A stretch of 64,000 nucleotides of DNA from Sphaerolaimus hirsutus (GCA_964036195.1 OZ038453.1:2809438-2873437), one strand, 5' to 3'; shown: positions 11,801 to 19,765, counted from the stretch's first letter. Notes: generated by a model from the sequence alone, not told the origin. Made by a program: numbers and translations.

Positions 11801-14800
11801 TTGGCTTTTGTTCGTGCATAAAGGTTCCCAAAGTCCATCGCGCAAAATTGTTTTTCTGCCAAAAATTTTCCAAATGATTTTTTGTCCGGTACATATTCCA
11901 TCTCGCCGTTGTCTAATCTCTTTGAAAAAACACTTTCCTCAGATAACGTTTCGCGTATTTCCATGAGTGCCTCTCCATACAAGTTCATATAGGGGGCTTT
12001 AAAATGTGGTCCATCGCATGTGGAGACAGTGCACTGCAAGGTAAATAAGCCTCGGTTTATTATCATTGTACAAGTGATTATCGATATATTACAGCTTAAG
12101 CAATTTTGAAGTTCAAATTTGTCAGGTTGACAGTTTTTCCAAATGTATGTTTTTGCCCAATCGAAAAGTACGTGTTGATAATCTTGAATGGTATATTTAC
12201 TAACTTCCAAATATTGTGATCGTATAATAACATGCCTACTCACCTCTAAACGGCCCTTGTTATATCCGCTCATCATAGCCCCCTTCCAGCCGTGATTCGG
12301 GGATTCACCAGCACATCGAATTTCGCGATTCGTGATGATCCAGCCCCCCTCGACATCATCATGGCCGGATGCCCAGAGTAATTGCCTGAAGTCAAGGTAA
12401 AGTTTTTTTAAAGGTGAAATCATATTTATAATATATTTTACATCTATAGGTACTTGTCTTAATCTTGTATTTTTTATTGAAAATTCAGTGTACTCTGATC
12501 CGTCTATATCTCGACATTTGCACAAAATTATTTCTGTTCTAATGTCAGAAAATATCTCAAGATGTGATAACTTCTCTACCCACCTTAAGCCCACGTTGTT
12601 TTCAGCTGCATTCTGCAAAATTATCAGCAGTGCCGTGTACGCAAACGTTTTTTTTGCGTCGTCAACTGAGCCGTATAATTCACCGCTCGTTGACTGCCGG
12701 CCGTTGCCTTGTTTGAACCAAATTTTACTGGTGTCAATTTTCTGGTCAGTCACAAAACGGCCAACATTGCCCAAAACCCTTTTGCATTGACGGTCAAATT
12801 CATGAAACGCCGGGTTCCATTCTAGACCGTCAGTATTTGCGAATAATTGGTGCAGATTGAGCGCAGTGCTGGCCAGCGTTCTGCTGCCGCACGCTTTGGC
12901 CTCGGCCTGTGTATATATTCCGGATTTTATCGGAAAATGCGTATATTTTATCGAAAAATGCGTATATGTTTCAGAAACAGATGCAAAAAGTTCCGAGTTT
13001 GTAGTTTTAACACCAATATGTTGCACATAAGTACCGGGTAAACACAAAAGTTGTAGTTTATAGTATACGGCCATTTCATGCCATAGATAATGGAGATGTC
13101 TAGTGATTCCTATTTTTAAACCGTTTAGTTTCTGTTTTTTGGCAAGGTTCCAATCGTACAAAAGAAACCCAGTTATAACCTCTATACTAACGTAAATCAA
13201 AGCCGTAAGGATGCAGTCGAACATGGCCCCGTCGTATTTGACTTTCCAGTTGTAGTAACCTCCAAATGGATCGGTAGGATCGTCGAAGCAGATGACTACG
13301 TCCTGTGAACCGGTCCTGTGTGCGTCTGCCGAGCTCGATGCTTTCGATGCCACCGGTGCCGGTTCCATCTGTAATAATGTATGACCAACGTTGTGATATA
13401 AAGTCACCCTGTGGACACACCGTATAGTCGCAGCATTATATTTCAGGTTATTCAGTAAATGTTTAGTGGGATACACTTGATTTAAATTTGTAGTATAGTA
13501 CATTTTAGTGGTGTATCGTATATTTACACATTCATGTAGTTTTAAATAGCTTGGCGGAGGATTGTACATAGTTTCAAGGGGATTTAAAAAGGTACCGACT
13601 ACCTCGGAAATTGCCAAAATTGTTCTTGGTCGCTTTGCCGACCGGACCACCGTTCGAGCCGGGTCCGGTGACGCAATTTTACGTTTGGCATTTGCGCTCG
13701 AATCCACAGCATGATGTCTGTGGCCAGTTTCGAGTGCCATAAGTCGCAGCCTAATTGAGGCGATCGCTTCATCGACATCAACGTTGTTCTGCATAAAATA
13801 AGCTTTTGTTACATTTGCACAAGAAGTATGTCTAGAAGTAGAATAGTACTGAAATCCCGTTTCTGCACGAAATAGTATATGATCAAAGTTTACTGCCCAT
13901 GTAGGCGTATCTATTTGGAAACTGTTCCATGAAGCTAAGTTTAGTGTAAAGTTTATATAAGAGATCATTTTCAACTGTTTGACCATTGTGAAACTATGTC
14001 TTTCCAGATTGTGTATCAGATCGAATTTACAAGTGAGTATACGTATCCATACCTTGCGTATTTTTTCCAATTCTGATTCGACGTTGCTCATTTTATCCGA
14101 AATACGTGTAATTTCTGTTCTGAATTCATCCCTGCATCGCGAGTCCAGCTGGCCCATAGCCGAAGCGACTTGTATCTCCAGCTGTGTGATGTAATCGAAG
14201 TATATCAAACTGTCAATATTGACATTCCAGTGTGTATTAATTGATATGATCATTATGAATTCGATAAATTCCAAAAACGACCCTGTTTTTTGTAATTTGT
14301 AACAGTTTGCCAATGTATGTATTTTCCTAATTGCCAAGTTAGACCACATAATTATAAATTCATCCCAATTATTTAATATTTTAAAACAACTCACTCGCTG
14401 TATGTAATCACCTTGGCGTCGTCGACCTTCTTCTAAATCGCGGATTAACTGTGCCAAGTATGCGATTTCTTGCGCGTTTGGTGTGGACTGAGGTGCATCT
14501 GCCAACGAATCTTCTAAATAACCGGCCAATTCGTACGGATGTAAATTAGTCCCACCGACCAAATGCCCAGCACAAGCGTGGATAGTGATTGGTTCCCATT
14601 CCGCCATCTCAGGCGGTGTCGCATAACATCCTGCGGAACAAGTAAGATGTATTTTGGTGCAAATGTATGACTTATTTAATCTTGTGAATAAGTAGAACAA
14701 AAATGATGAAATTAGCGCCTCAGCGTTTTTAATTGTCACCTCAGGCCATTTTCTAAGTCCAGTCAATTGCGCTAGAGTCAATGTTCGATAATATGTGGGA

Positions 14801-16377
14801 TAGGCATATATTATTTTCCATCGCCCATTTAAATGATCCGATATGTATTTACTTTTTGATAAAATATCGATCTTTTGTTGTTTACACATGTATTTAAATA
14901 TACTTTGTGGTTGAGTAAGAACAGTCCTCAATACCCAGATTTGAGATGTCTCACCTTTCATTTTGGCCAAATCGGACATTTTTTTAACATTTCCGAAGTC
15001 TGTCCGGACCTTTACCCCTGAATCGAGTTGAATGTGCCCCTGGTTTTTAGCGTAGAAGCCTTCACATTTAGAAGGGTCGAAACCTACACCGTAATTGATG
15101 TACGGTACTTCGCCCCTGGAGCCATCGTCAGAGCACAAATCAGCCGCCTCTTCTCTAATTGGCCCGATGCCAATTTGTTGATCAACTTCCGGCGGTTGGG
15201 CCGCTGCATGATTAGCCGCAGGTTGTGCTTCCGCCACTTCACTAGGCAAACTCAATTGTTGTGGAATGCTCACTGAATCTGGACGCTCCATTTCTAGATT
15301 CGAATCTGCAAAATGTTCAGCATTTACTACCATTGCTTCTAAATCGTTGATCCTCTTATATGTACTGGAATCATACCCCCGAAAAGTAGTGATACGTGTT
15401 AGATACGTCATGAATTTTTTAGGGTTTATATTTGGGATTGTACTAGTGGTAGACGCAACCCCCATAAAATCCCCCAATCTCAAATGTGGAGAAAAAATCC
15501 ACTGTAGAAAAATCTCACCAACAGTACGGTCTCCAGGATTACTCTCCGTTTTCCTAAATTTCGGCAGCGCATTGTTTTTCGGTTTAGATGTCGGCGTTGA
15601 ATTTGCCATTGAGGCACTTCGATTCCTGGCGGCAATCGATTTACCTTTTGGTTTTTTCGACAATGTTGATTGGGCGGCTAACGTTGAAGCTCTCAGCGCG
15701 CGTGCCGAGTTTGTCAATGTGTCCAAAGCGTTCACCGGTACCTGTAGACGTGAATTGTAAATACATAATTTGTTAAGGTATATATTTTCATATATATGTA
15801 GGCTCAGAACAAGTTGCAGATTGTTTGAGTTCGGGTACAAGAATTTCAAAATTTTGCCACACCCCTCTCTCACCGGCGTGACGTTATCGGACATTTTGTA
15901 ATCGACCCGGCTGATAACATCGACATCCGAAAGTCGAATTCTGCAAGGTAGAGATCGTTTATGTCGGTAAATGTAGTTGGATGCACACCCCCCAACATTT
16001 TGGATGAGTGCCAAAAAATTATGGCCATGTGCCAATAAGATTATATTTGGATACAAAGAGTTGTCAATAATAAGCGGCTGCATTCCCGCGAGCTGAGTAG
16101 AGATTTCCTCGTTTCCAGTCTCGCGGGTATATGCAAGATGCTGGAAACATGTTAAGAATGGTGATAAATCACCATATGTAAATATTGTATAGCGTGTGTA
16201 AGTTTGTGCAATTTGGGTCAGGTGGCTAATTTGGCTATATGTATAGCTGTTTAATTGGCACAATGCCAGTGTAACATTTCCATGTATTATGCACTGTGGA
16301 AGTGCTTTTGGAGGAAAGTTGGTCACGTCGAGGGAGGGTAAACCCCCTTCCTGTGACTCACACCATCGCAAACACAC
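5857..16377 (-). CDS. Giant LINE-type polyprotein: coiled coil, RGG, SGNH hydrolase, APE endonuclease, reverse transcriptase
   Basis: One uninterrupted frame of 3506 codons. The first listed codon is GTG and the frame stays open upstream, so the true start is unresolved; an ATG beginning MSDNV near 15894 is one candidate. Order: Ala/Ser/Pro-rich N-terminus; coiled coil near residues 733-910; unrecognised region (about 1000-1535); RGG-rich segment (about 1600-1675); SGNH hydrolase (about 2070-2280, GDS and DGIH); APE (about 2438-2680, VGDFNGH and SDHHA); reverse transcriptase (about 2870-3160, FFADDIVLLS); C-terminal CxxC...H...C knuckle. APE plus RT with a C-terminal knuckle defines APE-type non-LTR retrotransposons, and an SGNH/esterase ORF1 is known in CR1/L2-like lineages. 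Usual LINEs have two ORFs totalling about 1200-1700 codons; this is twice that, partly because of in-frame intron-like segments. No frameshift or stop was found, so it looks recent or selected. Clade not assigned. Confidence 0.85.
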   Translation of the reverse strand: MCLRWCESQEGGLPSLDVTNFPPKALPQCIIHGNVTLALCQLNSYTYSQISHLTQIAQTYTRYTIFTYGDLSPFLTCFQHLAYTRETGNEEISTQLAGMQPLIIDNSLYPNIILLAHGHNFLALIQNVGGCASNYIYRHKRSLPCRIRLSDVDVISRVDYKMSDNVTPVREGCGKILKFLYPNSNNLQLVLSLHIYENIYLNKLCIYNSRLQVPVNALDTLTNSARALRASTLAAQSTLSKKPKGKSIAARNRSASMANSTPTSKPKNNALPKFRKTESNPGDRTVGEIFLQWIFSPHLRLGDFMGVASTTSTIPNINPKKFMTYLTRITTFRGYDSSTYKRINDLEAMVVNAEHFADSNLEMERPDSVSIPQQLSLPSEVAEAQPAANHAAAQPPEVDQQIGIGPIREEAADLCSDDGSRGEVPYINYGVGFDPSKCEGFYAKNQGHIQLDSGVKVRTDFGNVKKMSDLAKMKGETSQIWVLRTVLTQPQSIFKYMCKQQKIDILSKSKYISDHLNGRWKIIYAYPTYYRTLTLAQLTGLRKWPEVTIKNAEALISSFLFYLFTRLNKSYICTKIHLTCSAGCYATPPEMAEWEPITIHACAGHLVGGTNLHPYELAGYLEDSLADAPQSTPNAQEIAYLAQLIRDLEEGRRRQGDYIQRVSCFKILNNWDEFIIMWSNLAIRKIHTLANCYKLQKTGSFLEFIEFIMIISINTHWNVNIDSLIYFDYITQLEIQVASAMGQLDSRCRDEFRTEITRISDKMSNVESELEKIRKVWIRILTCKFDLIHNLERHSFTMVKQLKMISYINFTLNLASWNSFQIDTPTWAVNFDHILFRAETGFQYYSTSRHTSCANVTKAYFMQNNVDVDEAIASIRLRLMALETGHRHHAVDSSANAKRKIASPDPARTVVRSAKRPRTILAISEVVGTFLNPLETMYNPPPSYLKLHECVNIRYTTKMYYTTNLNQVYPTKHLLNNLKYNAATIRCVHRVTLYHNVGHTLLQMEPAPVASKASSSADAHRTGSQDVVICFDDPTDPFGGYYNWKVKYDGAMFDCILTALIYVSIEVITGFLLYDWNLAKKQKLNGLKIGITRHLHYLWHEMAVYYKLQLLCLPGTYVQHIGVKTTNSELFASVSETYTHFSIKYTHFPIKSGIYTQAEAKACGSRTLASTALNLHQLFANTDGLEWNPAFHEFDRQCKRVLGNVGRFVTDQKIDTSKIWFKQGNGRQSTSGELYGSVDDAKKTFAYTALLIILQNAAENNVGLRWVEKLSHLEIFSDIRTEIILCKCRDIDGSEYTEFSIKNTRLRQVPIDVKYIINMISPLKKLYLDFRQLLWASGHDDVEGGWIITNREIRCAGESPNHGWKGAMMSGYNKGRLEVSRHVIIRSQYLEVSKYTIQDYQHVLFDWAKTYIWKNCQPDKFELQNCLSCNISIITCTMIINRGLFTLQCTVSTCDGPHFKAPYMNLYGEALMEIRETLSEESVFSKRLDNGEMEYVPDKKSFGKFLAEKQFCAMDFGNLYARTKANLVAPQWYQDKVGLVGLVLSIILSIFFYIGGNICGVKKLHTIHVNYCTKNLRLLCESGQFIHSFFYLHTPILQRRQDAELRKGGAQQPNRGGRGNSRPNQRGGTSGGSLDNNNDQRDPRGQNFNSRGRQRGGTANSTGRPRGNLSGSQKGIDFVDCSHGLKKRLKMHTSDQNKISRLPIFLILLALPLANCCCTTPLSKFVTGRGTYGGARQQRTAHQQTQNDMASMQEPLVDTQPYWDGDFPDLTSAGGFIDRSLLRHHIYIFNTLFWQTYKYLLKLQTYNTLTSKDHQKCIHMDILIFSETHIIYECNLQSYYMTLHVAANVTHGPDIQLDTVVRAGRQQRMQQPNFGADEPLIDSNQGYLLPVNVTHRFFKCCFIKSFNSSINVGTFLASAPTAPPPRNVAGDGTYAGHAQASVAAGLRFIRKKTIPSPTEQVRAMGVGAMHHTIPKTFRLNHLSPLAAAKCAKSLATFVKSSERYRESSIFTEKLVVLRNKTAAEIFRRLQISCDFGPKIPFRDVDSSAAFENKCSQIGSPRTDPYEYFFTIFIVGDSCAHSLQLMLGNDCARCNVPVTVHSTKSLFSGRRLPTVCAVLADVQFDSSYDAVVIRCVLDASDAEQYYSDNFSVTCVDDYFLAGIRKCLSTVCFSTGLKLQPVGKIFLSVVGPTMNRHLKHGWSRLLLADTLRFYRMLENALVSMAASEFDNVIVLPLMAFVDREFLLCKCEDSVDLFMRLMCKDGIHTSDLGNMVLGELLRRELVKMSVKCSILFKQLDLTFFHHTGCPINKWCSWQRKHESDTRCENIDATFCAADERILIIGFFCTLEYFSSAWFFGIWLLYCLASWILFLQFWSVFILEAWRVITSFSANSPITFLVLAFLAMVQPINTVGQYLGETLGTETVTESAVLPLILLYQNVRSLQWKKEEVLSAIQNIGADILCFVETHFRCATDALNLHGYNAIHTFKTGKETGGISMYIRKSIDYKEISLTNNDNVVGISVATKLQTHNIMTCYLENNSKAKKSTSVSKKNEDILSEMGEMMSHHTRYGQNTVIVGDFNGHIGADELGIEGNHIEINQNGKLIRDWMAIYGPNLVNRDFEQLWTYERSNASSVIDYCFTNFPTDKILGTIDINGEACPILSDHHALILTLHISEQEQKSKILVRKPRGVEWARFTDTIENTAVTSYEGFKQAIHDASRKVTTEVTNTTVHKPTVPRAIRKLHRKIAKIRRKLRIGYTWELNCELRQLKYTLKKEKKTLHREQTDRHIERTLNNHGGELKSIYKHINKNWNTKKQITAIKNDAGHLVETHEDMNEEMKKVWNGIMTNNPGSPTYHAVDNQYIPHEDISLLQSDLTIHDVNTAIRQLKNNKSPGSTSIYHEHLKHLGDNMKSFLVDLYNSWLHGNPIPCDAITCKLVLLHKKGDKSNMKNYRTLGISCNIKKLYMIILNNRLMDVLERYNVFTELQGGFRPNRRTCDNVQIINTCYNYARANGNGYYSCFVDAVKAFDRVDRSKLWFKMHSMGLPSLLINAIKNAYSEISVNMTYGDYVSNDMSYPIGVAQGCALSPTLYAIYMHDLATELLNTGYGAKIDLKEKKLPGLFFADDIVLLSNTEYELQELMLTFTKWAWKWNVTINQDKSFVLRWGRPKHSILWKLGYNKEKQIGTVSECNEIKYLGVTITNAIQPFKKHVDGCYNKFLKHSSLAIMSSMHTAKPLLYAKTAWKSYIESGSMYGLEVTGCPGSILNKIDKLYLQTMKRCCRLPQSASGDSLLLDLGGELPSDRYRQMTITYCNYANSLTCERLLKKSMSSDINLSVNKRLKNLGLSSLTYRMERCCESLELKSSIAKCLTKMNVKRTCNDFRRKRGTTVVNAQKIAHIRNDVGSQLHPRHLLYNNLHWFAARHNAIRIYNGRTKKTCKKCNTYHAKVVCDLSHILYICPALEEHRNATIKIKCVSSCNTRNDWLSHCTCPAHRKAVDKLIGEGIKNFEN
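6850..7770 (-). other. Non-LTR reverse transcriptase domain
   Basis: Motifs in order: NNKSPGSTSIYHEHLK, KLVLLHKKGDKSNMKNYR, ELQGGFRPNRRTCDN, SCFVDAVKAFDRVDR, GVAQGCALSPTLYAIYMHDL and FFADDIVLLS (the two Asp at 7014-7009). These match RT blocks 0-5 of LINEs with catalytic Asp residues in place. The thumb and a CKKC...H...C knuckle (about 6085-6000) follow to the stop at 5857. Confidence 0.9.
8340..9066 (-). other. APE-type endonuclease domain
   Basis: It starts at NVRSLQWKKEEV, followed by DILCFVETH, VGDFNGH (8655-8635) and LSDHHALILTL (near 8400-8370). These are the usual catalytic motifs of the exonuclease-endonuclease-phosphatase fold (E of VETH, D and N of GDFNGH, the SDH near the end). 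The domain nicks target DNA for target-primed reverse transcription. All motifs appear intact. Confidence 0.85.
9535..10200 (-). other. SGNH-hydrolase (esterase-like) domain
   Basis: Block I reads FIVGDSCAHS, with GDS at 10155-10147. Block V reads CKDGIHTSDLG, with the Asp-Gly-x-His motif at 9593-9582. The roughly 190-residue spacing fits the SGNH family. Blocks II and III were not pinned down, though GPTMNRH lies between. SGNH/esterase domains are documented in ORF1 of CR1- and L2-like LINEs, where their substrate is unresolved. Confidence 0.7.
11355..11583 (-). other. RGG/Asn/Gln-rich nucleic-acid-binding-like segment
   Basis: About 75 residues dominated by Arg, Gly, Asn, Gln and Ser with repeated RGG and RGRGN-like triplets. 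Such regions bind RNA and favour condensates. It sits between the unrecognised region and the SGNH domain, where an ORF1-type RNA-binding activity would be expected. Confidence 0.65.
11770..13368 (-). other. Unrecognised region of the polyprotein
   Basis: With the intron-like gaps set aside, about 240 aa remain between the coiled coil and the RGG segment. It is soluble-looking and mixed in charge, with Trp/Gly motifs (WASGHDDVEGGW; SPNHGWKGAM) and helices such as KTFAYTALLIILQNAAENN. I cannot match it to a known LINE ORF1 fold (RRM, CTD, zinc knuckle). Confidence 0.4.
13650..14181 (-). other. Coiled-coil segment of the giant polyprotein
   Basis: Two pieces, 14181-14053 and 13788-13650, flank an intron-like gap. 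They contain heptad-like runs such as VESELEKIRK and EAIASIRLRLMALE, then a basic Lys/Arg/Pro stretch with ANAKRKIASPDPAR and SAKRPR that could be nuclear localisation signals. Trimerising coiled coils are typical of LINE ORF1 proteins; the role here is inferred by analogy. Confidence 0.6.
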
Positions 16378-16639
16378 CTTCGATCCCGGGATGACTCTAC
16401 TCAGCCTTGGAGAACGATCGTCGCTGAGAAAATCTTTTTACGGATTTTCTTTTACGGAAAATTTCACCAATAGCAATGCATATTTACATACATATAAAAC
16501 AGTTCCTGGCGCTAGCGCCAAAACGCCTTTCCGTCCCTATATAGGAAAATTTTTAGGGGGGGGGGCTGAGCCCCCCCGTTCGCCGGCCCCCGTAAACAAG
16601 CAGCCCCCCCCGCTCAAAAATCCTGGATACGTCCCTGGT

Positions 16640-17006
16640 CATGTCCGTTGAATATATAATGTTTCATTCTGTTGTGTTCTGTTCTCTTAATGGTTATTTT
16701 TCATCTTAATGGTGATTTTTTTCACTGGGAAGTTGTACAATGAGCGGAGTTATTTTTTTCGTCTGGATTTTCAAGAAAATTTGCACAATTCATTGTAAAA
16801 ATACTATCCATTAACCAGTTTCATCAGTCCAAAGGCGAGAGGGGCTTTTTCATCTATTTGCGATATTATGGTAAGACAAATTTGGCCTTATCTTCCAGGA
16901 TGTTCCTTTGCAGTCTCGAGTGGAGTTTGCGGATGCAGTGCTGTGTTTTGGCACTGTGCCAGCTGTGTGATGCTCAAAAACCTATTCGCTTTGTGTTAGT
17001 TTTGGC
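16640..17006 (+). other. Host sequence with exon-like motif copy 1
   Basis: Unique sequence between the giant element and the next transposon. At 16903-16976 a tract ttccagg...tttgcag precedes a segment coding VLCFGTVPAV and a stop. The same motif recurs at 22128-22207 and 22407-22480. See the triplication entry. Confidence 0.4.
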
Positions 17007-17098
17007 TAGGGTTGGCCGATGTTTTTTTAAAACAAACTGTTTTTTTTTAAACACAAGGTCCGAAACGTTTATCGGCCAACATTTTTAGTACTAAGCAC

Positions 17099-17763
17099 TA
17101 GGGTTGGAAAAAACTCGATTTTTTTTAACGACCCCGATTTTTAAAAAAAATCGATTTTTTTTAAATAAAAATCGCTGGGGTCGAAATTAGCCCCAATTCT
17201 TGCTGAAATCACATCTAAAGGTAATAAAAGCCATATAAATTGATAGGCGGTGAACACATATGCTTTCTGTGGTGATACAAGTGCTGTAAAGCTTTAGAAA
17301 AGCTTGAAAGTCAGTTATTTTTAAGTTTAAAAGTAATTAACTAGATTTATTTGCAGCGTGAATCACATATCATCGACCATTTGCGATTTTGTTTGCAGAA
17401 ATTGCATGTTCTTGTTGAGAACAAAATATAAACATCTTGGGAGTGAACGTGAATGCATTGGCATAAATATTTGATTTTAAAACACATAGCATAACTATGA
17501 ATAATTTCCGAAATGATTCACAGCCTACCTTACATGCTTGAAAGTACGCAGAAATGGGTGTTACACCACAAAATTAGTTGTAAAAGAAATGAAACAAGCA
17601 AATGATGGATTGCCTACATGAAAATGTGCGCTTGCGCGCAATATTTTTGCATTTTACCTAGTGCATGATTACCAAAATTTTTCACCAGCGATTTTTTTTT
17701 TAATCGGTACGGGTGCTGCGATTTAAAAAAAAATCGCTTAAAAAAAATCGCTTGCCAACCCTA
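17099..17763. mobile_element. Nested hAT-like MITE, TAGGGTTGGAAAAA ends
   Basis: Starts TAGGGTTGGAAAAAAC and ends GCTTGCCAACCCTA, with target duplication CTAAGCAC (17091-17098 and 17764-17771). The arms carry mirrored runs of aaaaatcgattttttt. A gcgcttgcgcgc motif occurs near 17628. It interrupts the outer element exactly at its ctaagcactagg motif. Confidence 0.8.
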
Positions 17764-18617
17764 CTAAGCACTAGGTATTTTGCAAAAATTTTGCACGCAA
17801 GTGCGCAATTTCACACACTATTTGACATTGGTGGTTGTTTTCATTGGTTTTGTGGCATTTTTAGTATCAAAGCAACCATTTCTATGCACTACCATGGGTA
17901 AATAAGCCGTCATATGTTGCTGTAGTACATAATATTCAGGTAATTTGCTTCCATGTACCTCCACAGTGTGTAACATCACTCCCAAAGTAACAACCTCCTG
18001 TTATAACCTTGTTTGATCACTGTTCCGCGCGAAATTTCACTTGAAGTCACAAACATTCAACTATAAGATGATTTACGAACATGTCAGCAAAAAATGGATA
18101 TTTTTGACACTGATCACCACTTATAGGCGCTACGCACACTGAAGCCGAAATATTCGGCATACACACGTTTTCATCTGCCGAATCCGAACTAAAAAAATGC
18201 TGTTCGGACGGTTTTAGACCAGCATTTTTGGGTCCAGACATTCAGCAACCGTACGAATTCGGACAAATTCGGACGGATTTAGATGATTTTCCAGCATTTT
18301 TGGTCATATGCTGAATTTAACATTTCAGCATCTTGTGAAAAAATTGTATCCAGACACTTTCATTTCAGCAAACCAGTTCAGCAATTGGCAGAAAATCTAC
18401 TGCTGTGAAATGATCCAGATCTCATCTAGTTTTTCATACATCTTCATGAAACATTTTTTATGAACATGTATGAACATGATCTTCAAAAATGAAGACCATA
18501 AATTTTTTTTAAAAACTGCTCATTCTTGAGATATTGTAGTTCAGCACAGTTCAACAGTGTGTAAACAGAAAAAACGTACGAACCATTTTGGGAATTTGGG
18601 CAATGTGTGTACATGAG

Positions 18618-19152
18618 TAGGGTTCAAACGGGATTGACTTTTCGGGATCAGGATCGGGATCGGGATTCACTTTTTGAGATTTCGGGATCGGGATCGGGAT
18701 TGGTAATTTGAGATTTCGGGATCGGGATTGGCCGGGATTGGGGTCACGGGATCGGGATTGGGATAGGCATTTTTCCAGGATCGGGATTGGGTTCTAGGGA
18801 TAGAAATTTTGGCCATTTTTCTGGCATTCTCAGTTGTTCATAAAGGTCTCAAAACACTGTTGGATGCCAGAAAAGTGGCATAAAATTGACGCTGGGGGTT
18901 TGCATCCACTTTTTTGCATGCAAAAACGTCATTATTTCACTTTTTATAATTTCCACTAATTTTTCCGGGATCGGGATCCCGGACTTGGGAGTTTCTTGGG
19001 ATCGGGATCGAGATTTGAAAACTTTCGGGATCGGGATTGGTATTTTTGAGATTTCGGGATCGGGATCAGGATTGGGGTTTCAGGATCGGGATTGGGACTG
19101 GTAAATCCCGGAATTTCACGGGATCCGGGATCGGGATCTCGTTTGAACCCTA
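18618..19152. mobile_element. hAT-like MITE, TAGGGTTCAAACGGGAT ends, GGGATC arrays
   Basis: TIRs TAGGGTTCAAACGGGA and complement, with perfect duplication TACATGAG (18610-18617, 19153-19160). Both arms are arrays of cgggatcgggat, written in mirror so that the whole element can fold. The centre has a conserved block with tggatgccagaaaa and gacgctgggggtttg that recurs at 40900 and 36850. Noncoding. Confidence 0.85.
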
Positions 19153-19196
19153 TACATGAGCGAATAGTAATGATAAACATTGGAACAGCGCGTGCC

Positions 19197-19765
19197 TAGG
19201 GTGTCAAAAAAATTTTGTTATGGAAAATGGAAACGGAAATTTTTTTGCACTTGCCAGAAAACGGAAATAAAATTTCAGCAACAAGGAAAACAAGGCCGGA
19301 AAACTGGAAATGGAAAAATGAAATTTTGCCAGAAAACAAAAAAAATTGTGGAAATTTCCTGGAAATGCTAAAAATTGCTGAAATTTTGATGGAAAATGGA
19401 AAAAGTCACATAATTGAAAACCTGCATGCATGTTTACCAGTTTGGCTGAAACAGAAAACAGACAATTGAGCCAGAAAAGGGGAATATGAGGCTGAAAAAC
19501 TGAAAATTGAGCCTGAAAACGGGAAAAAGGCGGAAAAACTGAAAATTCAGCCGGAAAAACTGAAAATTCAGCCGGAAAAAGGCAGAACTGAAAATTTAGC
19601 CAGAAAAGGGATAATTAGCCAGAAAAACAGGAACGGAAATGGAAAAAAAATTTGTAGTCGGAAAACGGAACGGAAAACGGAAAAATTGATTCAATTACCG
19701 GAAAACGGAATGGAAAATGGAAAAAATTTGCCTGCAGAAAACGGAAACGGAAATTTGTCACCCTA
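19197..19765. mobile_element. hAT-like MITE, TAGGGTGTCAAA ends, GGAAAACGG arrays
   Basis: TAGGGTGTCAAAAAAATTT at the left, AAATTTGTCACCCTA at the right. The flanks cgcgtgcc and agcatgcc agree at 6 of 8 positions, a worn target duplication. The interior is almost wholly permutations of ggaaaacggaaa and aactgaaaattcagcc. Noncoding; the open frames in it are by-products of A-rich repeats. Confidence 0.7.

Larger units (their letters stand above)
9067..16275 (-). other. Stop-free, 3n intron-like segments within the giant frame
   Basis: Read on the - strand, thirteen segments start GT, end AG, have matched phase and length divisible by three: 16275-16141 (135), 14954-14631 (324, AAAG/GTGAGA), 14394-14182 (213, CGA/GTGAGT), 14052-13789 (264), 13602-13369 (234), 13191-12907 (285), 12583-12386 (198, AAG/GTGGGT), 12243-12034 (210, GAG/GTGAGT...TTGCAG), 11769-11584 (186), 11354-11196 (159), 11057-10839 (219, CAG/GTGGGT), 10721-10641 (81), 9531-9067 (465, weakest). 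Inside them the predicted peptide turns to random-looking Ile/Tyr/Phe/Lys-rich text; outside it is charged and compositionally coherent. Removing 14052-13789 joins two parts of a coiled coil. Another intron is likely between about 15880 and 15745 but its donor is unclear. All calls rest on splice consensus read by eye. Confidence 0.65.
3709..16637. mobile_element. Giant TIR-bounded element carrying a LINE-type polyprotein
   Basis: The left end CAAGGACGTACCCAGG and the right end CCTGGATACGTCCCTG are inverted repeats with 2 mismatches in 16. They are flanked by the identical octamer GTCATGTC (3701-3708 and 16638-16645). TIRs beginning CA, with 8-bp duplications, are the hAT pattern. G/C runs, a gcgcgcaagcgcgc palindrome and a tgtatatgtatg motif follow the TIRs on the two sides. 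The same terminal sequences are found back to back in the 444-bp element at 37029-37472. The interior holds a 3506-codon APE-RT frame on the - strand and a small spliced gene on the + strand, convergent. I see no DDE/RNaseH or BED/hAT-C transposase. It may be a transposon that captured a LINE, a LINE that landed in a miniature element, or one replicating unit; the sequence does not decide. Confidence 0.75.

Noticed and set aside
13187-13420. Other frames inside the giant gene
   Set aside because: Short frames on both strands within 5857-16377 lack domains and are shadows of the long frame.
3709-16637. hAT transposase inside the giant unit
   Set aside because: No BED finger, RNase H-like or hAT dimerisation text was seen on either strand; only APE-RT and the small spliced gene are supported.
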